From Rosa chinensis (taxonomy: Eukaryota; Streptophyta; Magnoliopsida; Rosales; Rosaceae): a DNA stretch of 64,000 nt. The DNA is taken from contig NC_037091.1 of NCBI RefSeq assembly GCF_002994745.2, positions 4,147,501 through 4,211,500 of the forward strand, written 5' to 3'. The notes under the pieces are model-generated. The model ran no database searches and had not been told where the DNA came from. It saw only the letters and a list, made by a program, of their open reading frames with translations. How positions within the stretch are numbered: position 1 is the first letter of the stretch; each line of letters starts with the position of its first letter. Positions 11,850-22,609 of the stretch are shown piece by piece. Position numbers and translations under genes: made by a program.

Positions 11850-14047
11850 GGTTTCCTTCATTCTCCTCTCTGTCTTCCTGACATCACATATTTATTTTCA
11901 AACAAATTGCCCCAACAATGTATACTGGAGTGACAGAGTTCTATACAAGCACCAAAAAATACAAGAATATTTATTATTCTTGTATCCAATATTATTGGAA
12001 AAGGTATTTTTAAACTCTGTTTGGCGGGGGAAGAAGGCGTGCAGGAGCATGCGTACTGAAGCGTAACCTTACACAAGCAAGTACGTCAGCAGTTGGTCCA
12101 CGTGGCAATGCCATGGCCGTCAAACATGATCCACGTGGCAATTCAACTCTGTTTGGTGGGGACTTGTAGAATAAAACAGAACCTCTCATATTGTAGAATT
12201 TATAAATTAATTCGATTTGCTTCTCAAAATCTTCACTGCATTTGGTATGTAGTTAACTTGTGTAGCCTTTGTATGTGAAATCTTATTTGGTTATTCAATA
12301 TGTACTAAAACTAAGTAAGAAACCCACCATTAGCAAGTAGAGAACTCATCAAAATCACTAAACATCTTTAAAATTACTAAGCCTACAAACTAAAAATAAT
12401 TTTTTAGGAAAATCGACTCCCTTTTGCCAATGCATGCAATGATGGTGCAAACTAAATGTTGCATCTTAAATATATAGAATCAATATCTTCCACAATTTGC
12501 AAGTCAGTGGAACAAAACCAAGAGCAATCAAATTCAAGACATGACTCAATTCTTTATTAAAAATCATGATGGTAACAAGACTGAAAGAGAGACTAATTAT
12601 AAAAAATGATGAGCCAAAATGAAAAAAAAAACCTCGGTCAGTTTGTTGTCTTTAATGATTTAAAGGGGAATGAAGAAGCTCGAAAAGCAGTCTCTGATAA
12701 AGTTCTACACCTATTGCCAACTTCATATCCGAAAAAACATTAGATAAGAAGATGGTCAATTAGATGGTCGACAATGCAAAAATGCCATGGCACAAAGATT
12801 CTCACCAAGAACCCACCAAAACCATGTAAATCATGTCTAAACGCGGATATTGAATTCGCCAATCAAAACCACCGAACAATACTAAAAATCGTCTTTGAGA
12901 TTCTTATAAGTCGAACGCCTAGAAGAAAAAAAAATTAACAATATTGAAAACTACATGCAGTTAATGAAGAAAAACATTCTAATTGTTAAACAATAACAAA
13001 TTAACTAGAGCCGCATTTGATCAAAGATGACATAATATATGATCGTTGACGAAAGCCCGCGCTAGTTAGTGTCGGTGCCATTTAAATAAATCATTTCCCA
13101 CTTCCCTTCTCTTCTTAATGGGCCAATATGCTTTTCTAGTGTGCTCTCGAAAAAAAATGCTTTTCCTAATGGCACGAATAAAAAATGCTTGTCCATTAAA
13201 AAAAAAAAAGTACTTGTGAATTGTGATGTATGAAGAAAAACTAGTGCGGAAAAACAGTCATCTTGCCCAAAATAATTGAAAAACAAAATCGAAATCAAAG
13301 TCTCTGTTGGGACATAAACGGAATATTCTCCTGAACAATCCAGACAGGAAATCCCAACGTGTGCCCAAATTTCCAGCGGCTGCTTCTGCCGTTACTGACT
13401 CCTATCAGATTCTAAATTACGTAAATGCCCCTCCTCCCCAATCATTAACAAAAGTACAAAACACAACCTCCCCGCGCAATTACTGAGCAACTAGGGCGCC
13501 AACCCCGTGACCCTTCGCAAAAAGCCGGGGACAACATTTCATTTAAACGACTCGTCGTATATGTATTAGATGTTTTCAACCTAATTTGACCGATCTGGGA
13601 GGCCAAGTTGAACACCAATGCAGCTTGGTCCGTTCAATTTTTATAAAACCTGTATTTGATTGCAACATTGCTTCATTGTGTAGGCCACTCTCTACTTGGA
13701 GCTGGTGCTTGTAACTTTCCGAATCTCATGATGCACAATTGAAGTTGACAAACTAGTCACACCCGCTCACCAATTTGGCCAATCAAATCACCAAAATTAA
13801 CCTTTAGCTTTTTCTCCATCAACACCAACCGTGGGTTTTGATACTCGGCTGCTTGAGCAGATCGGCTGATGTTTGAGTTTTCTTTGTCACGAAACTGTTC
13901 GATGAAATACATAAAAGAGATATTTATTTTTGTTAGAGAACAACCGTGTATTTAGGTGATCAACTGATGTTTGAGTTTTCTTAATTGCAAAACTATTTGA
14001 TAAAATACATAATTGTAAGAAGAAAAAAAACTTAGATATTTAGGGAA
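11850..14047. other. Spacer, no gene recognised
   Basis: Contains two CCACGTGGCA G-box phrases 33 bases apart (cores 12099-12104 and 12132-12137) with no gene start after them. A less AT-rich stretch at about 13300-13560 could be a remnant of a promoter. Reading frames here (for example at 13062-13298 minus) match nothing I know. Confidence 0.45.
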
Positions 14048-14196
14048 TAAGAGCAACTCTATCAGCTTTTCTATAATTTTTATATTATAGGAAAGCAAAA
14101 GTCAAATTTTTAGTCTATTTTTCTTTTCAAACTCCAACAGATTCCCTATTTTACAACAATCCATAAAATATTAATAATTCTTCGTTAAAATTTTAG
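14048..14196. mobile_element. MITE-like sequence abutting the CIPK fragment
   Basis: The sequence AAGAGCAACTCTATCAG near 14048, with a diverged counterpart reading CTCCAACAGATTCCCTAT near 14132, resembles the GAGCA-CTCCAACAG ends of PIF/Harbinger MITEs. It directly precedes the point where CIPK homology begins, so an insertion or rearrangement here may have removed the kinase domain. Boundaries and TSD could not be fixed. Confidence 0.3.
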
Positions 14197-14198
14197 GG

Positions 14199-14579
14199 AT
14201 GAACGCGTTTGATATAATCTCCATGTCGTCGGGGCTGGATTTGTCGGGCCTTTTCGAGTCGGAGAACAGGAGCGAGAGGCGGTTCACGGCGAATGTGGCG
14301 GCGGAGAGGGTGGCGGAGAAGGTGGGGGAGGTTGGGGAGAGGCTGGGGTATAAAGCGGAGAGAGGGAAGGGTGGGATGAGCGTTGGGTTGGGGAAAGGGG
14401 GGAAAGGGAAAGAACGACGTGTCGTTTTGACGGTGGAGATGATGGAGGTGGCGGCGTGTTTGGTTTTAGGGGAAGTGAAGATGGTGGAGGGTGGGGTGGA
14501 GTTTCCCGAGCTTCTTTGGGAGGACTTGAAAACTGGGTTAGGGGACGTCGTGGTGTCATGGCAAAACGGTGGCGTTTAA
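14199..14579 (+). pseudogene. Orphan C-terminal regulatory domain of a CBL-interacting protein kinase (CIPK7/14-like)
   Basis: The 126-residue frame opens with NAFDIISMSSGLDLSGLFE, the NAF/FISL motif through which CIPKs bind CBL calcium sensors and through which the kinase is autoinhibited. It continues with a PPI-type region (AAERVAEKVGEVGERLGYK, then VVLTVEMMEVAACL and VKMVEGGVEFPELLWEDLK) and a normal C-terminus near VVSWQNGGV. A full CIPK is about 430 residues with an N-terminal Ser/Thr kinase. No kinase motif (HRDLKPEN, DFG, APE) was seen upstream in any frame; homology stops exactly at the NAF start and AT-rich, MITE-like sequence precedes it. I infer a truncated gene copy, although the regulatory part itself has no internal stop. 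The glycine-rich loop (about residues 56-70) is unusually long. Confidence 0.75.
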
Positions 14580-14632
14580 GTGATCTGTTGTTTGTGTACA
14601 TATGGTTTGGACCTGATTGTGAGATGAAAACT

Positions 14633-14656
14633 ATGAACATGAACATGAACATGAAC
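14633..14656. repeat. (ATGAAC)4 hexamer repeat
   Basis: Four tandem ATGAAC units just downstream of the CIPK-like frame, seen directly. Confidence 0.9.
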
Positions 14657-15061
14657 ATGGAGTCTTGTTGTACACGAAGAAGAAGAAAGACTTAATAACT
14701 CTTGGATCTGTGGAAGCTTAATTAGTAGTGTATTAGATTAGTTTGGTTTAGGATTTAGGTTCCTTGATCTTGTGGATCAGATTGGTTCAGATGTTGCTTG
14801 GTGGTATTAGCAGTTGATTAATCAAAATTTAGTTTCATTCTTCACCTCCATCCTCTCAATTCTGTCATGTTATTTCCAAGTTTTGCTAAAAATCTCAAGT
14901 ATTTAGTCACTTCTCTACAAGCTTAACCAGTGTTATGATCTAATCATTTTACTAGCCATTAGGTTCATCTAATGGGTTAGATAAGAAGGTTAAACGAATT
15001 TCAATCGTCTATGAATCGATCTTAAGATTTTGATTTAAAAGATGGTTTGATTTCATCTTTT

Positions 15062-15300
15062 TAATGAAAAACACCCTTCATCCTATAGTGGTTTAGGATT
15101 ATGATATGTTGAGATTCGACCATCTTCAATAGTCAAGTACTCTTCATCCTATAGTGGGTTAAGAGATTAGACCCTCTTTAGTAGTGAAGTGAAAGATTCA
15201 GATCCTTCAATAATGAAGTGAAAGATTTAGATTCAAAGTACATCGTTGTTGGCGACGCTAGTGCTCTTCATTTGTTAAACTCTCTCCACCGCTAGTTCAA
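15062..15300. repeat. Dispersed repeat, copy 1 (second copy 16834-16985)
   Basis: A phrase starting CTCTTCATCCTATAGTGG, followed by AGTGAAGTGAAAGATT and CATCGTTGTTGGCGAC, occurs here, partly doubled internally, and again at 16834-16985 in the same order. No coding sense was recognised. It is probably a fragment of a transposon family. Confidence 0.6.
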
Positions 15301-15318
15301 CTAGGCAAGGAATCAGTG

Positions 15319-15357
15319 GTGTATTTATTTATTTATTTATTATTATTACTATTATTT
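15319..15357. repeat. (ATTT)n/(ATT)n microsatellite
   Basis: Compound ATTT and ATT run, seen directly. Confidence 0.85.
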
Positions 15358-15360
15358 TGA

Positions 15361-16239
15361 AATAAAAGGTTGGTACAGCTGCATTTAAATCTTGATTAAT
15401 GAAACTGCCGAATACAGAGGGGATATATTAAGCCTAAATCTCTTATTACAATAAGCAACTAGAGTATTTTCCAAAATAAGATCATGAATCTCTACAGAAG
15501 ACATGTATTCTACCAAGCACCAACTAGCAAAGAGTGTTCTATTCGCTACTCCATTTGCTTGACATAACGGTAACATAACGGAAATATAACTCGATATGTA
15601 ACCCGATTACAACGTAGTATAATTACTGTATATAATCTAACTTTCCTATTATGTTGCCTCTAGACGATAGATCCGAAGACACTAAGCTTCACCCTGCCAC
15701 TAGGAGGTATAGACCATTTGACGAAGTAAAGAATTCTCCGCCTACCTAGGGCAGACAAGGCACCTTGAGTGCATACACAAGCATATAGCCGGACTAACTG
15801 TACAAAACTACTGTAGGAATTTATTGCTCGCAAAAAGCTCAAACATACTAAATAACACCCTAATTAGTGGTGTATTAGATTAGTTTGGTTTACGAAATTT
15901 CTATTTTCTACGAACACCGATATTAATCTTTACATTTTTGCGTTATTTTGTTTTAATACATTTTTCGTCGTTGGTTATAATTTTTTTTTTATTCAAAATT
16001 TCGGTATAATTTCAATCGATATTTCTGTTTTCAAAATTTTGGTCCTTTCTTTCGTGACACTCATTGGCCAAGTTTGTCTTGCACGACAGACTCATTACTA
16101 CATGCGCAAATAGATCTATTGGCCTAAGAACGAATTGAGCAAGCGGCGGTGCTAGCTGTTTGGACGATGTTCTTCTCTGGTGAACTCTTTGTCCATTTCA
16201 CGGGGAACCAATTCATGCATCATGCAGACGTTTAATTAA
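15361..16239. other. Spacer, no gene recognised
   Basis: Only short ORFs without recognisable domains on both strands; moderately AT-rich. Confidence 0.45.
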
Positions 16240-16830
16240 TTCTTTCGCAGCAAACAGGTCCGTAAGAACAAGTGCTTCTGAGAAGTGAACAATCTGATGA
16301 TGCAGCAGTCATAATTTATGAGTGAACAATATGACTCATAATATTTGAACTTGATACAATTTGGAAGATTGCAGAAAAGCTTAACAAGGATCACGCGCAT
16401 CGTTCTTTCTCACCGTCAGAATATACGATTTGATCAGACTAAAGTTACTGGCACCAGCTTAGCTGTGAGTTTTAACCTACAACATCATCACCATCATTAC
16501 GCGGTTACAGATGAAAAGCTGCTATACCTTCAAACCATTAAGCAATAAGCAGTATTGTTGTATTTATTCTACCTTTTGCATGATTATACATGTACATATG
16601 GAAACTCTTCCAATAATATATTATTAATTGGTGTCAATGTCGTCGTATAAATCAAATGTCGACTCGACCAAAATTATTGAATTATTTGTCACAACAAAGC
16701 TTATATATATATATATATCATTATACACCAATGGTTCTCTTTTGACATTGAAAGTGATTGCTTAAAATTGATTTGCACCGTTCAACGTGAGGGTGATGAT
16801 GCGTTCAATTGTGCCTTTATATCTTATATC
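16240..16830 (+). repeat. Local repeat family, unit 1 (ends in an RNase H-like remnant)
   Basis: This unit shares several hundred bases with 19320-19910: the AAGTGCTTCTGAGAAGTGAAC phrase in part, TTTGGAAGATTGCAGAAAAG, and a stretch encoding several histidines (CATCATCACCATCATTAC). It ends with a segment near 16745-16820 that, in better preserved units, reads IESDCS.LIC followed by an AFISQV motif. That order fits the RVT_3 RNase H fold of plant LINE-type retrotransposons. Here it is degenerate. Confidence 0.55.
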
Positions 16831-16833
16831 TTA

Positions 16834-16985
16834 AGTACTCTTCATCCTATAGTGGGTTAAGATTATGATTTGTCAGAGATTAAACCCTCTTCCGTAGTGA
16901 AGTGAAAGATTTAGATTCGAAATACATCGTTGTTGGCGACTCAGTTAAACTCTTTCAACAGCTAGTTCAACCAGGCGAGGAATAA
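16834..16985. repeat. Dispersed repeat, copy 2
   Basis: Second copy of the repeat at 15062-15300, sharing CTCTTCATCCTATAGTGG, AGTGAAGTGAAAGATTTAGA and the CATCGTTGTTGGCGAC tail. Confidence 0.6.
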
Positions 16986-17485
16986 AATAGTTATAATATT
17001 CTTGATATTTTTCTGAAATTTCTGTTTTCTACAGATATCGATATGAGAGTTTCTATTCATACCTCTAAATTTGACATTTAGACCTCTTTCTTTTTCCGAA
17101 TGATAGTTAACTTTATCAACTCATATCAAATTACCAATAAAGACACAAAAGAGGGGAAAAAAAAATCTCTTATTCCCTCTACAAACAATAATAGTCTTCA
17201 ATTTGGAGAAATTATGCATTTTTGTTTGGTTTATTGACACTGCTTGATTGGATGAGAAGATTTTCTGAGGAGAAAATAAATTGTCATCTCATTTTCTTTT
17301 TTAGATTCCGTCTAAATAGTATGCTTTGATTTTTTTTTTTTGTGTGTAATGTTTATAAAAGAATGAAAATTTAGAAATGATCCTAAGAAGCTGACTACGA
17401 ATATAATTTTGATGAATCATGCTATTTGAGCAAATCGGCAGTGCTAGCTGTTTGGACACTCTTCTTTTCTAGCCAGTTCAGTTTG
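16986..17485. other. AT-rich spacer left of the MULE
   Basis: No gene or structured repeat recognised between the dispersed repeat and the MULE-like element. Confidence 0.45.
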
Positions 17486-17724
17486 TTATTTGGCAATGCT
17501 AGGTGAACAACCTTTTGAGGAACCACCTAAAGTCCATCTTAGGTGGCAGCTTATGTGGCATAGCCACATCATCAAAGCATAATTTCTAGTTCTTTATATT
17601 TTTGCTTTTTCTTAATTACAAAAATTCTTTTTTCTTTTTTCACTTTCTTGATTTTATCTTTTAAACCCTATTTTTTTTCTTTATGATCTAATCTGCGCTA
17701 TATTCATCTTCATCAGATCAAAGT

Positions 17725-18222
17725 TTGTTCTCTCCTCCTCTCTCACCAACTGCTATAAGAAAGTGGCACCTTACAGCAAAGAAGCATGTAAAACAGAGCA
17801 AGCATTCAATTCCAATCAGTGCACCCGGCACTCCATTACATGGCATGTCGCCTGCTCATCTTTTGCGACATTACCATTCCGAACAGGACATGGATAGTCC
17901 CCATCTCGCCACGACAATGATGATGTACCGTGGTCTAACCAGGGTCAGGAGGAAGAGATTAGTGCTCATGCACTATCTACCCAACTCAGTGAACAATCCT
18001 CTACCGGGTCATGGTAATCGAATTCAACACAAAATCCAAATTCACACGAGGGATTTCTCATTTGAGAAATTATAGTCACATAGACATCAAAGAGAAATGC
18101 TAGCCGACCCTATGCAACACAACAATGACCATGAAAGCCTAATAATAGCGTCCTGTGATACTCTAAGCTCAATTGGAGTTGATCAATTGAAGAGGAGGTA
18201 AGAAGGTAATTAATTGAGAGGA
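17725..18222 (+). other. Interior of the MULE: possible captured host-gene fragment
   Basis: A 116-residue frame at 17725-18075 contains TAKKHVKQSKHSIPIS and PGTPLHGMSPAHLLRHYHS. In another frame, about 18100-18200 encodes ESLIIASCDTLSSIGVDQLK and then a GTAAG donor-like site. The composition looks like normal plant protein and differs from the AT-rich arms. Pack-MULEs are known to carry such exons. I do not recognise the parent protein. Confidence 0.4.
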
Positions 18223-18320
18223 GGGGTGAGAGAGGAGGAGAGAACAGATGTTGGTCTGATGAAGATGAAGACGTCATAGATTAGATCAGAAAGAAAAAAA
18301 AAAGGGTTTAAAAGATAAAA

Positions 18321-19088
18321 AGGTGGTTCTATTCAGACCTCTCTATTTGCTATATGGATCTCCTTTGATATTTTTACACATCAAACTTCCAATTTTGCCC
18401 ATATTTTTTCTTTTTTCAGTTTTGCCTCCTCTTCCCCGTCTTAACTGTTATCTTTGCAACCTAAACCTTGTGACTCTCTCTATCTACCAAAACACTCTTA
18501 ACATAATTGTTGTGAAGCAAGATGGATGACTTCGTCTCCGAACTCCTAAGTTGATCAAACTCTTTCTCTCTCCTCTTTTTGTTTTCTTCCATCGATGTTG
18601 ATGGAGGATAGGAATTGAAGAGGTTTCGTTAAGCTCTCACCTTGAATTTTGATTAATAAACCTTAACAAAAATTCATACAGAAAATCAAGACCAATTAAA
18701 GTAGCAATAGTAGTTGAGAACTGAGAATGATTCACAACCAAAGGCATATTGGGTTGTGAATAATGCTTTACCCAGATTTCAAAATGAAAACAATTTTAAT
18801 AATTAATTGTAAAAGACAAAATGAAGCATGAAGAAATTATGGGATTTTTGTTCATTATGCTTTGGTTCTTAATTGTAATCTATCCCGTCGTTAGCAGATT
18901 GAAGGAATAAACTTTGATGTCATAAGCCTGAAATCACTCTCCTACATCCAGGAGCAGTGATAGCAACGATCTTGAAGACCTCAGTTTCCTTTATTTTTAT
19001 TTTTTTCAGGGGTAGATTTGGATTTTAAAATTTTTAAAAAATTAGAGAGGTCCAAATATTAAATTTGGAGGTCTAACTAGAATCACCC
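18321..19088. mobile_element. Nested 768-bp TIR element with exact 9-bp TSD
   Basis: The sequence AAGATAAAA occurs at 18312-18320 and 19089-19097. The element starts AGGTGGTTCTATTCAGACCT, and its other end, read inverted, starts GGGTGATTCTAGTTAGACCT, so the termini match over about 48 bases at roughly 70 percent or better. Removing 18321-19088 and one TSD copy rejoins the right arm of the host MULE into a continuous match to its left arm, which proves the insertion. The 9-bp TSD fits a Mutator-like superfamily. No transposase is encoded. Confidence 0.88.
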
Positions 19089-19264
19089 AAGATAAAATCA
19101 AGAAAGTGAAAAAAGAAAAAGGAATTTTCCTAATGAAGAAAAAATAAAAATATAAAAGAATAAGAAATTATGCTTTGATGATGTGGCTATGCCACATAAG
19201 CTGCCACCTAAGATGGGCTCTAAGTGGTTTTTCAAAAGGTGGTTCACCTAGCATTATTCTTGGC

Positions 19265-20261
19265 TATATGCCCATTTGGGAAAGAATGCATGCTTCATGC
19301 ATGAAGACGTTTAATTAACTCTTTCGCATCCAAACAGGTCCATAAGAATAGTGCTTCTGAGAAGTGAACAATCTTGATTATGCAGCAGTCATAATATTGA
19401 ACTTTCAATTTGGAAGATTGCAGAAAAGCTTAACAAGGATCAAGCGCATCGTTCTTTCTCACCGTCAGAAGATACACATGAGATATGACTTGATCAGACT
19501 AAAGTTACTGGCTCCAGCTAGCTTAGCTCTGAGTTTTAACCTACAACATCATCACCATCATTACGTGGTTACATATGAAAAACTGCTACACCTTCAAACC
19601 TACCATGAAATTAAGCAGTATTGTTGTTCTAGTTCTACATATACATCATGGAAAGTCTTCCAATGATTATTAATTGGTGTCAATGTCGTCGTATAAATCA
19701 AACGTCGACTCGACCAAAATTATTGAATTATTTTTCGCAACAAGAAGCCAAGTTTTTATATATCATTAGACACCAATGGTTCTCTCTTGACATTGAAAGT
19801 GATTGCTCAATGTTGATTTGTGCTGTTCAACGTGAGGTTGATGATGCGTTCGATAAGGACGTATGCGTCCGTGCCTTCATATCTCAGGTTCCTAGAGTTT
19901 GAATACGTCTTATTCTTTTTCAAGAAATGAGTCGGACGTATGCATTATTCATGCCTTCATATCTCAGGTTCCTATAGTCTAAATACGTCGTATTCTTTCT
20001 CAAGAAAGGAATGGTGCAACATATAGATTGACGCATTTTGCTTTTGGCTTAAATCTCCAAAAAATAATAGGAGAAGTACTACCTCCTATTTTTGGTTAAG
20101 TGAACTCCTACTATTTCTTTGGAGATTTAAGCTCTAAGCATAATTATGTTTATGAGAGTTTAGGCGCTATGTTCTCCTCTAATACTTCTAATTCAAAGGC
20201 AATATTGCAATAATAGACTTAAGAGTTGTGACTTGTGGCGGCCGAGTCACACAGCAACCGG
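19265..20261 (+). repeat. Local repeat family, unit 2 (contains RNase H-like remnant)
   Basis: About 19320-19910 is the second copy of the unit at 16240-16830. At 19790-19900 the frame reads IESDCSMLICAVQREVDDAF and then FISQV, which resembles part of an RVT_3 RNase H domain. It is followed by a TTTAAGCTCTAAGCATAA stretch that recurs near 20820-21000 in unit 3. Unit 2 ends where a CACTA terminus begins at 20262. Confidence 0.55.
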
Positions 20262-20520
20262 CACTACTAGAAAAAGTACCCATCACACACGGATGAGAAT
20301 CCGTGTGAGATCATTGTATTTTACACGGAAATCTGTGTGAATACGTCAATACACACGGTATAACGACAGATTATATATCTGTACGTATTACTGGCTTTGC
20401 TAATACTAATTACACACGGAATTGTTTGTTTGTGTGAATACATGTGGTGGATTCCACTAAAATCTCAAATCCTGCACTGATGTCCCATCACCAAAAAAAT
20501 CCGTGTGCACATGTTTATTG
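20262..20520 (+). mobile_element. Terminal fragment of a CACTA (En/Spm-type) transposon
   Basis: CACTACTAGAAAAA at 20262 is the classic CACTA terminus. It is followed by subterminal repeats around the CACACGGA/TCCGTGTG core in both orientations (about 20284-20510), as expected for transposase-binding repeats. The opposite terminus and the coding region are not found, so this is a truncated end inserted in the local repeat family. Confidence 0.75.
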
Positions 20521-20589
20521 AATTAAATTGTTTAAATATTTACATATTTAGTTATTGGTTCCTCAATTTATTTGTTCTCTGAATTCCCA

Positions 20590-21085
20590 ATACCATCAAA
20601 TCCCCCGTTTGAATTCCAGATTTGCATTGAAAGTGATTGCTCAAAATTGATTTGCACTGGTCAACTTGAGGGTGATGATACGTTCAACAAGGACATTGTG
20701 GACGGTATCCGTGCCTTTATATCTCAGGTCCTTATAGTCCGAAACTCCGAATACGTCATGTTCTTTTTCAAGAAATGAATGATGAAACACATAGATTGAT
20801 GCATATATTTTGCTTACGGCTTTAATCTCCAAAGAATAGTAGGAGTTTAAGTACCTCCTATTTTTTGTTAGGATAACTGTGAGGGCTATGAGAGTTTATG
20901 AGCATAACTGTTTTTGTGGGAGTTTAGGCTCTATGTCTCCGTTACAAACTTCTAATTCACAGGCAATATTGCAATAATAGACTTAATAATTGTGAGGGCT
21001 GGGTCACCCAGCAACAGACTTTGAGCCCTTGTTTCCAAAAATTTAACAAAAGGAAAAAGGAATCATATGACGTCAAATTTGAACC
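20590..21085 (+). repeat. Local repeat family, unit 3
   Basis: Third copy of the RNase H-like remnant: at about 20626-20730 the frame reads IESDCSKLICTGQLEGDDTF and then IVDGIRAFISQV, the best-preserved version. It is followed by the same AATATTGCAATAATAGACTTA tail as unit 2 in part. It has no start codon context or full domain and is read as degenerate. Confidence 0.5.
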
Positions 21086-21102
21086 AAACAACTATCTTCT
21101 TC

Positions 21103-21835
21103 AATTCTTGCTTCTTGAATTCTTTCACAAACAGAGTTGGCTTTAGAGGTGTTGATTTGTCGAAGAATATGGCAGGCCATAAATGAGGAGCTATTCCATT
21201 GTAAGTACATTAATCCCCAGTTTTTATTTTCTCAAATTTAGATCTTGTTTCAAGAACTACGGTTATAGCTCGTGATGTTTCAATTTAATCCTCCTTGACT
21301 ATGAATCAACCACAACATTGGAGGAAACCTTCTTTCACTTTCTTGAATTTAAATGTAGATGGAGGCTTGAAGGGTCTGGGAGCTTTTTTACGTAATGAAA
21401 ATGGGGAACTCCTTCTTGCTGTCTCTAAAGGTATGGTAGGTCGGTTTAGTGTTAAGGCTACAGAGCTTTATGCAGCAGCTCTAGGCCTACAGACTATTCA
21501 TCAGGCTGGTTTTACTTCACCTCAGATCATTCTAGAAATGGATGCACAGGTGGTGATCAATGAACTAAATGGTGACATCCCAGATTGGTCAATTGAAGGC
21601 CTTTTAGTAGAAGAAGTGAGGACATTTTTCCACTTCTTCCAATTAGTTATTTGTATTTATATTCCTAGGAAATGTAATCAAGCAGCAGCATGTTTTAGCT
21701 AGGAATGCGCTTATGTATCTTGCATTTCAAGTTTGGATTGAGGATAGGCCACAATGACTATCCAATGTACTTATAGCTGATGTAAACATCATAATTACGT
21801 AATCAATGAAATTTCATTTTCTCAAAAAAAAAAAA
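21103..21835 (+). mobile_element. 5'-truncated LINE (L1-type) insertion with TSD and poly(A)
   Basis: AAACAACTATCTTCTTC occurs at 21086-21102 and 21836-21852, flanking this block; the right copy follows a poly(A) run at about 21824-21838. The coding remnant 21295-21702 is an RNase H (RVT_3) domain: LNVDGGLKGLGAFLRNENGE, then ATELYAAALGLQ, then an acidic Asp in ILEMDAQVV. A frameshift near 21678 separates it from its expected tail (HVLARNAL in the next frame). The RT and endonuclease are missing, so the copy is dead on arrival. Confidence 0.88.
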
Positions 21836-21852
21836 AAACAACTATCTTCTTC

Positions 21853-22609
21853 TTCTTTCCATTTTGCTGCTTCTGAATCAACTTCTGCTAGCACACTGGT
21901 ATTTTTCAACTAAAATGAGCAGGCCAAAATCAAGATCATGAAATGAAGTGATTTAATTTCCAAATATCGTTTTACAGTGGAACTCGAGCTACATTTAATA
22001 CTGTGTTTTGGTTTGCAGTTATGGTAAATATCAAAGCTCAAGTGAACAAATTCCTAATGATATACCGAAATAGAGATTCCATGAGGAAATGCGTATGAGA
22101 AGTTGAGTAACTAACATGTCAACGTACAGCCTTGCTTTCTCTAGTATTCAAGAACGAGATTACAAATTGAAACATAGTAACATACAACAAAACTTGAGAA
22201 CTTCAATTCTCTCTTCATTTTACAAAATTCAGATGAATCGAAGAGCATCTTACCATGCATCTCGATCCGTGAAAGAGCCACAATCGGCCATACAAGCAAC
22301 TTACAAACTATTCTATTTGATAGGGTGACATGTTCCAATAGACCTCTCAGGCTTTGGCCTTACAAAAGTTGCTCTGCCGATCAGCTCTATACACAGTGCA
22401 AGTTCACCTATTGAACAACAGGTCATCTATGTCTTGTTTCTGTCAAAATTTGTGATCACGCACTTTTCCGCAACAAGGTTATGTTGAATGCAACCATGTA
22501 TACACAATTCGAAAGCCCAGTTCCTTGATCGAGTTTCATTAATCTGCAAGAAGCTGCAGCACAAGATGTGATTGTTGATAATCATAAAGGGTGGTTGCAG
22601 AGATGGTAT
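21853..22609. other. 3' side of the PPR gene, no other gene recognised
   Basis: Contains the probable 3'UTR of the minus-strand PPR gene immediately left of 22610. No further coding region is supported. Confidence 0.45.

Larger units (their letters stand above)
17495..19255. mobile_element. Non-autonomous MULE-like element with ~255-bp terminal inverted repeats, itself carrying a nested element
   Basis: The left arm (17495-17749) starts AATGCTAGGTGAAC and is repeated inverted on the right. The inverted copy is split by a second transposon: 18223-18320 continues at 19098-19255, ending GTTCACCTAGCATT. Shared phrases include GGCAGCTTATGTGGCATAGC and TTTCACTTTCTTGATTTTAT. Flanking 9-mers at 17486-17494 (TTATTTGGC) and 19256-19264 (ATTCTTGGC) match at 6 of 9 positions, consistent with an eroded 9-bp Mutator-type TSD. 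Without the nested element it is about 984 bp, with an internal ~470 bp (17750-18222) holding an ORF at 17725-18075 and a spliceable-looking frame after it. No transposase is visible, so it would need one in trans. Confidence 0.8.

Noticed and set aside
12093..12140. Two closely spaced G-box phrases
   Set aside because: No gene start follows them, so a promoter call cannot be supported.
14284..14658. Proline-rich minus-strand ORF
   Set aside because: Antisense shadow of the CIPK C-terminal fragment and its Gly-rich codons.
17725..18075. 116-residue plus-strand ORF as an independent host gene
   Set aside because: It lies inside a transposon between inverted repeats and starts within the left arm; treated as element interior or a captured fragment.
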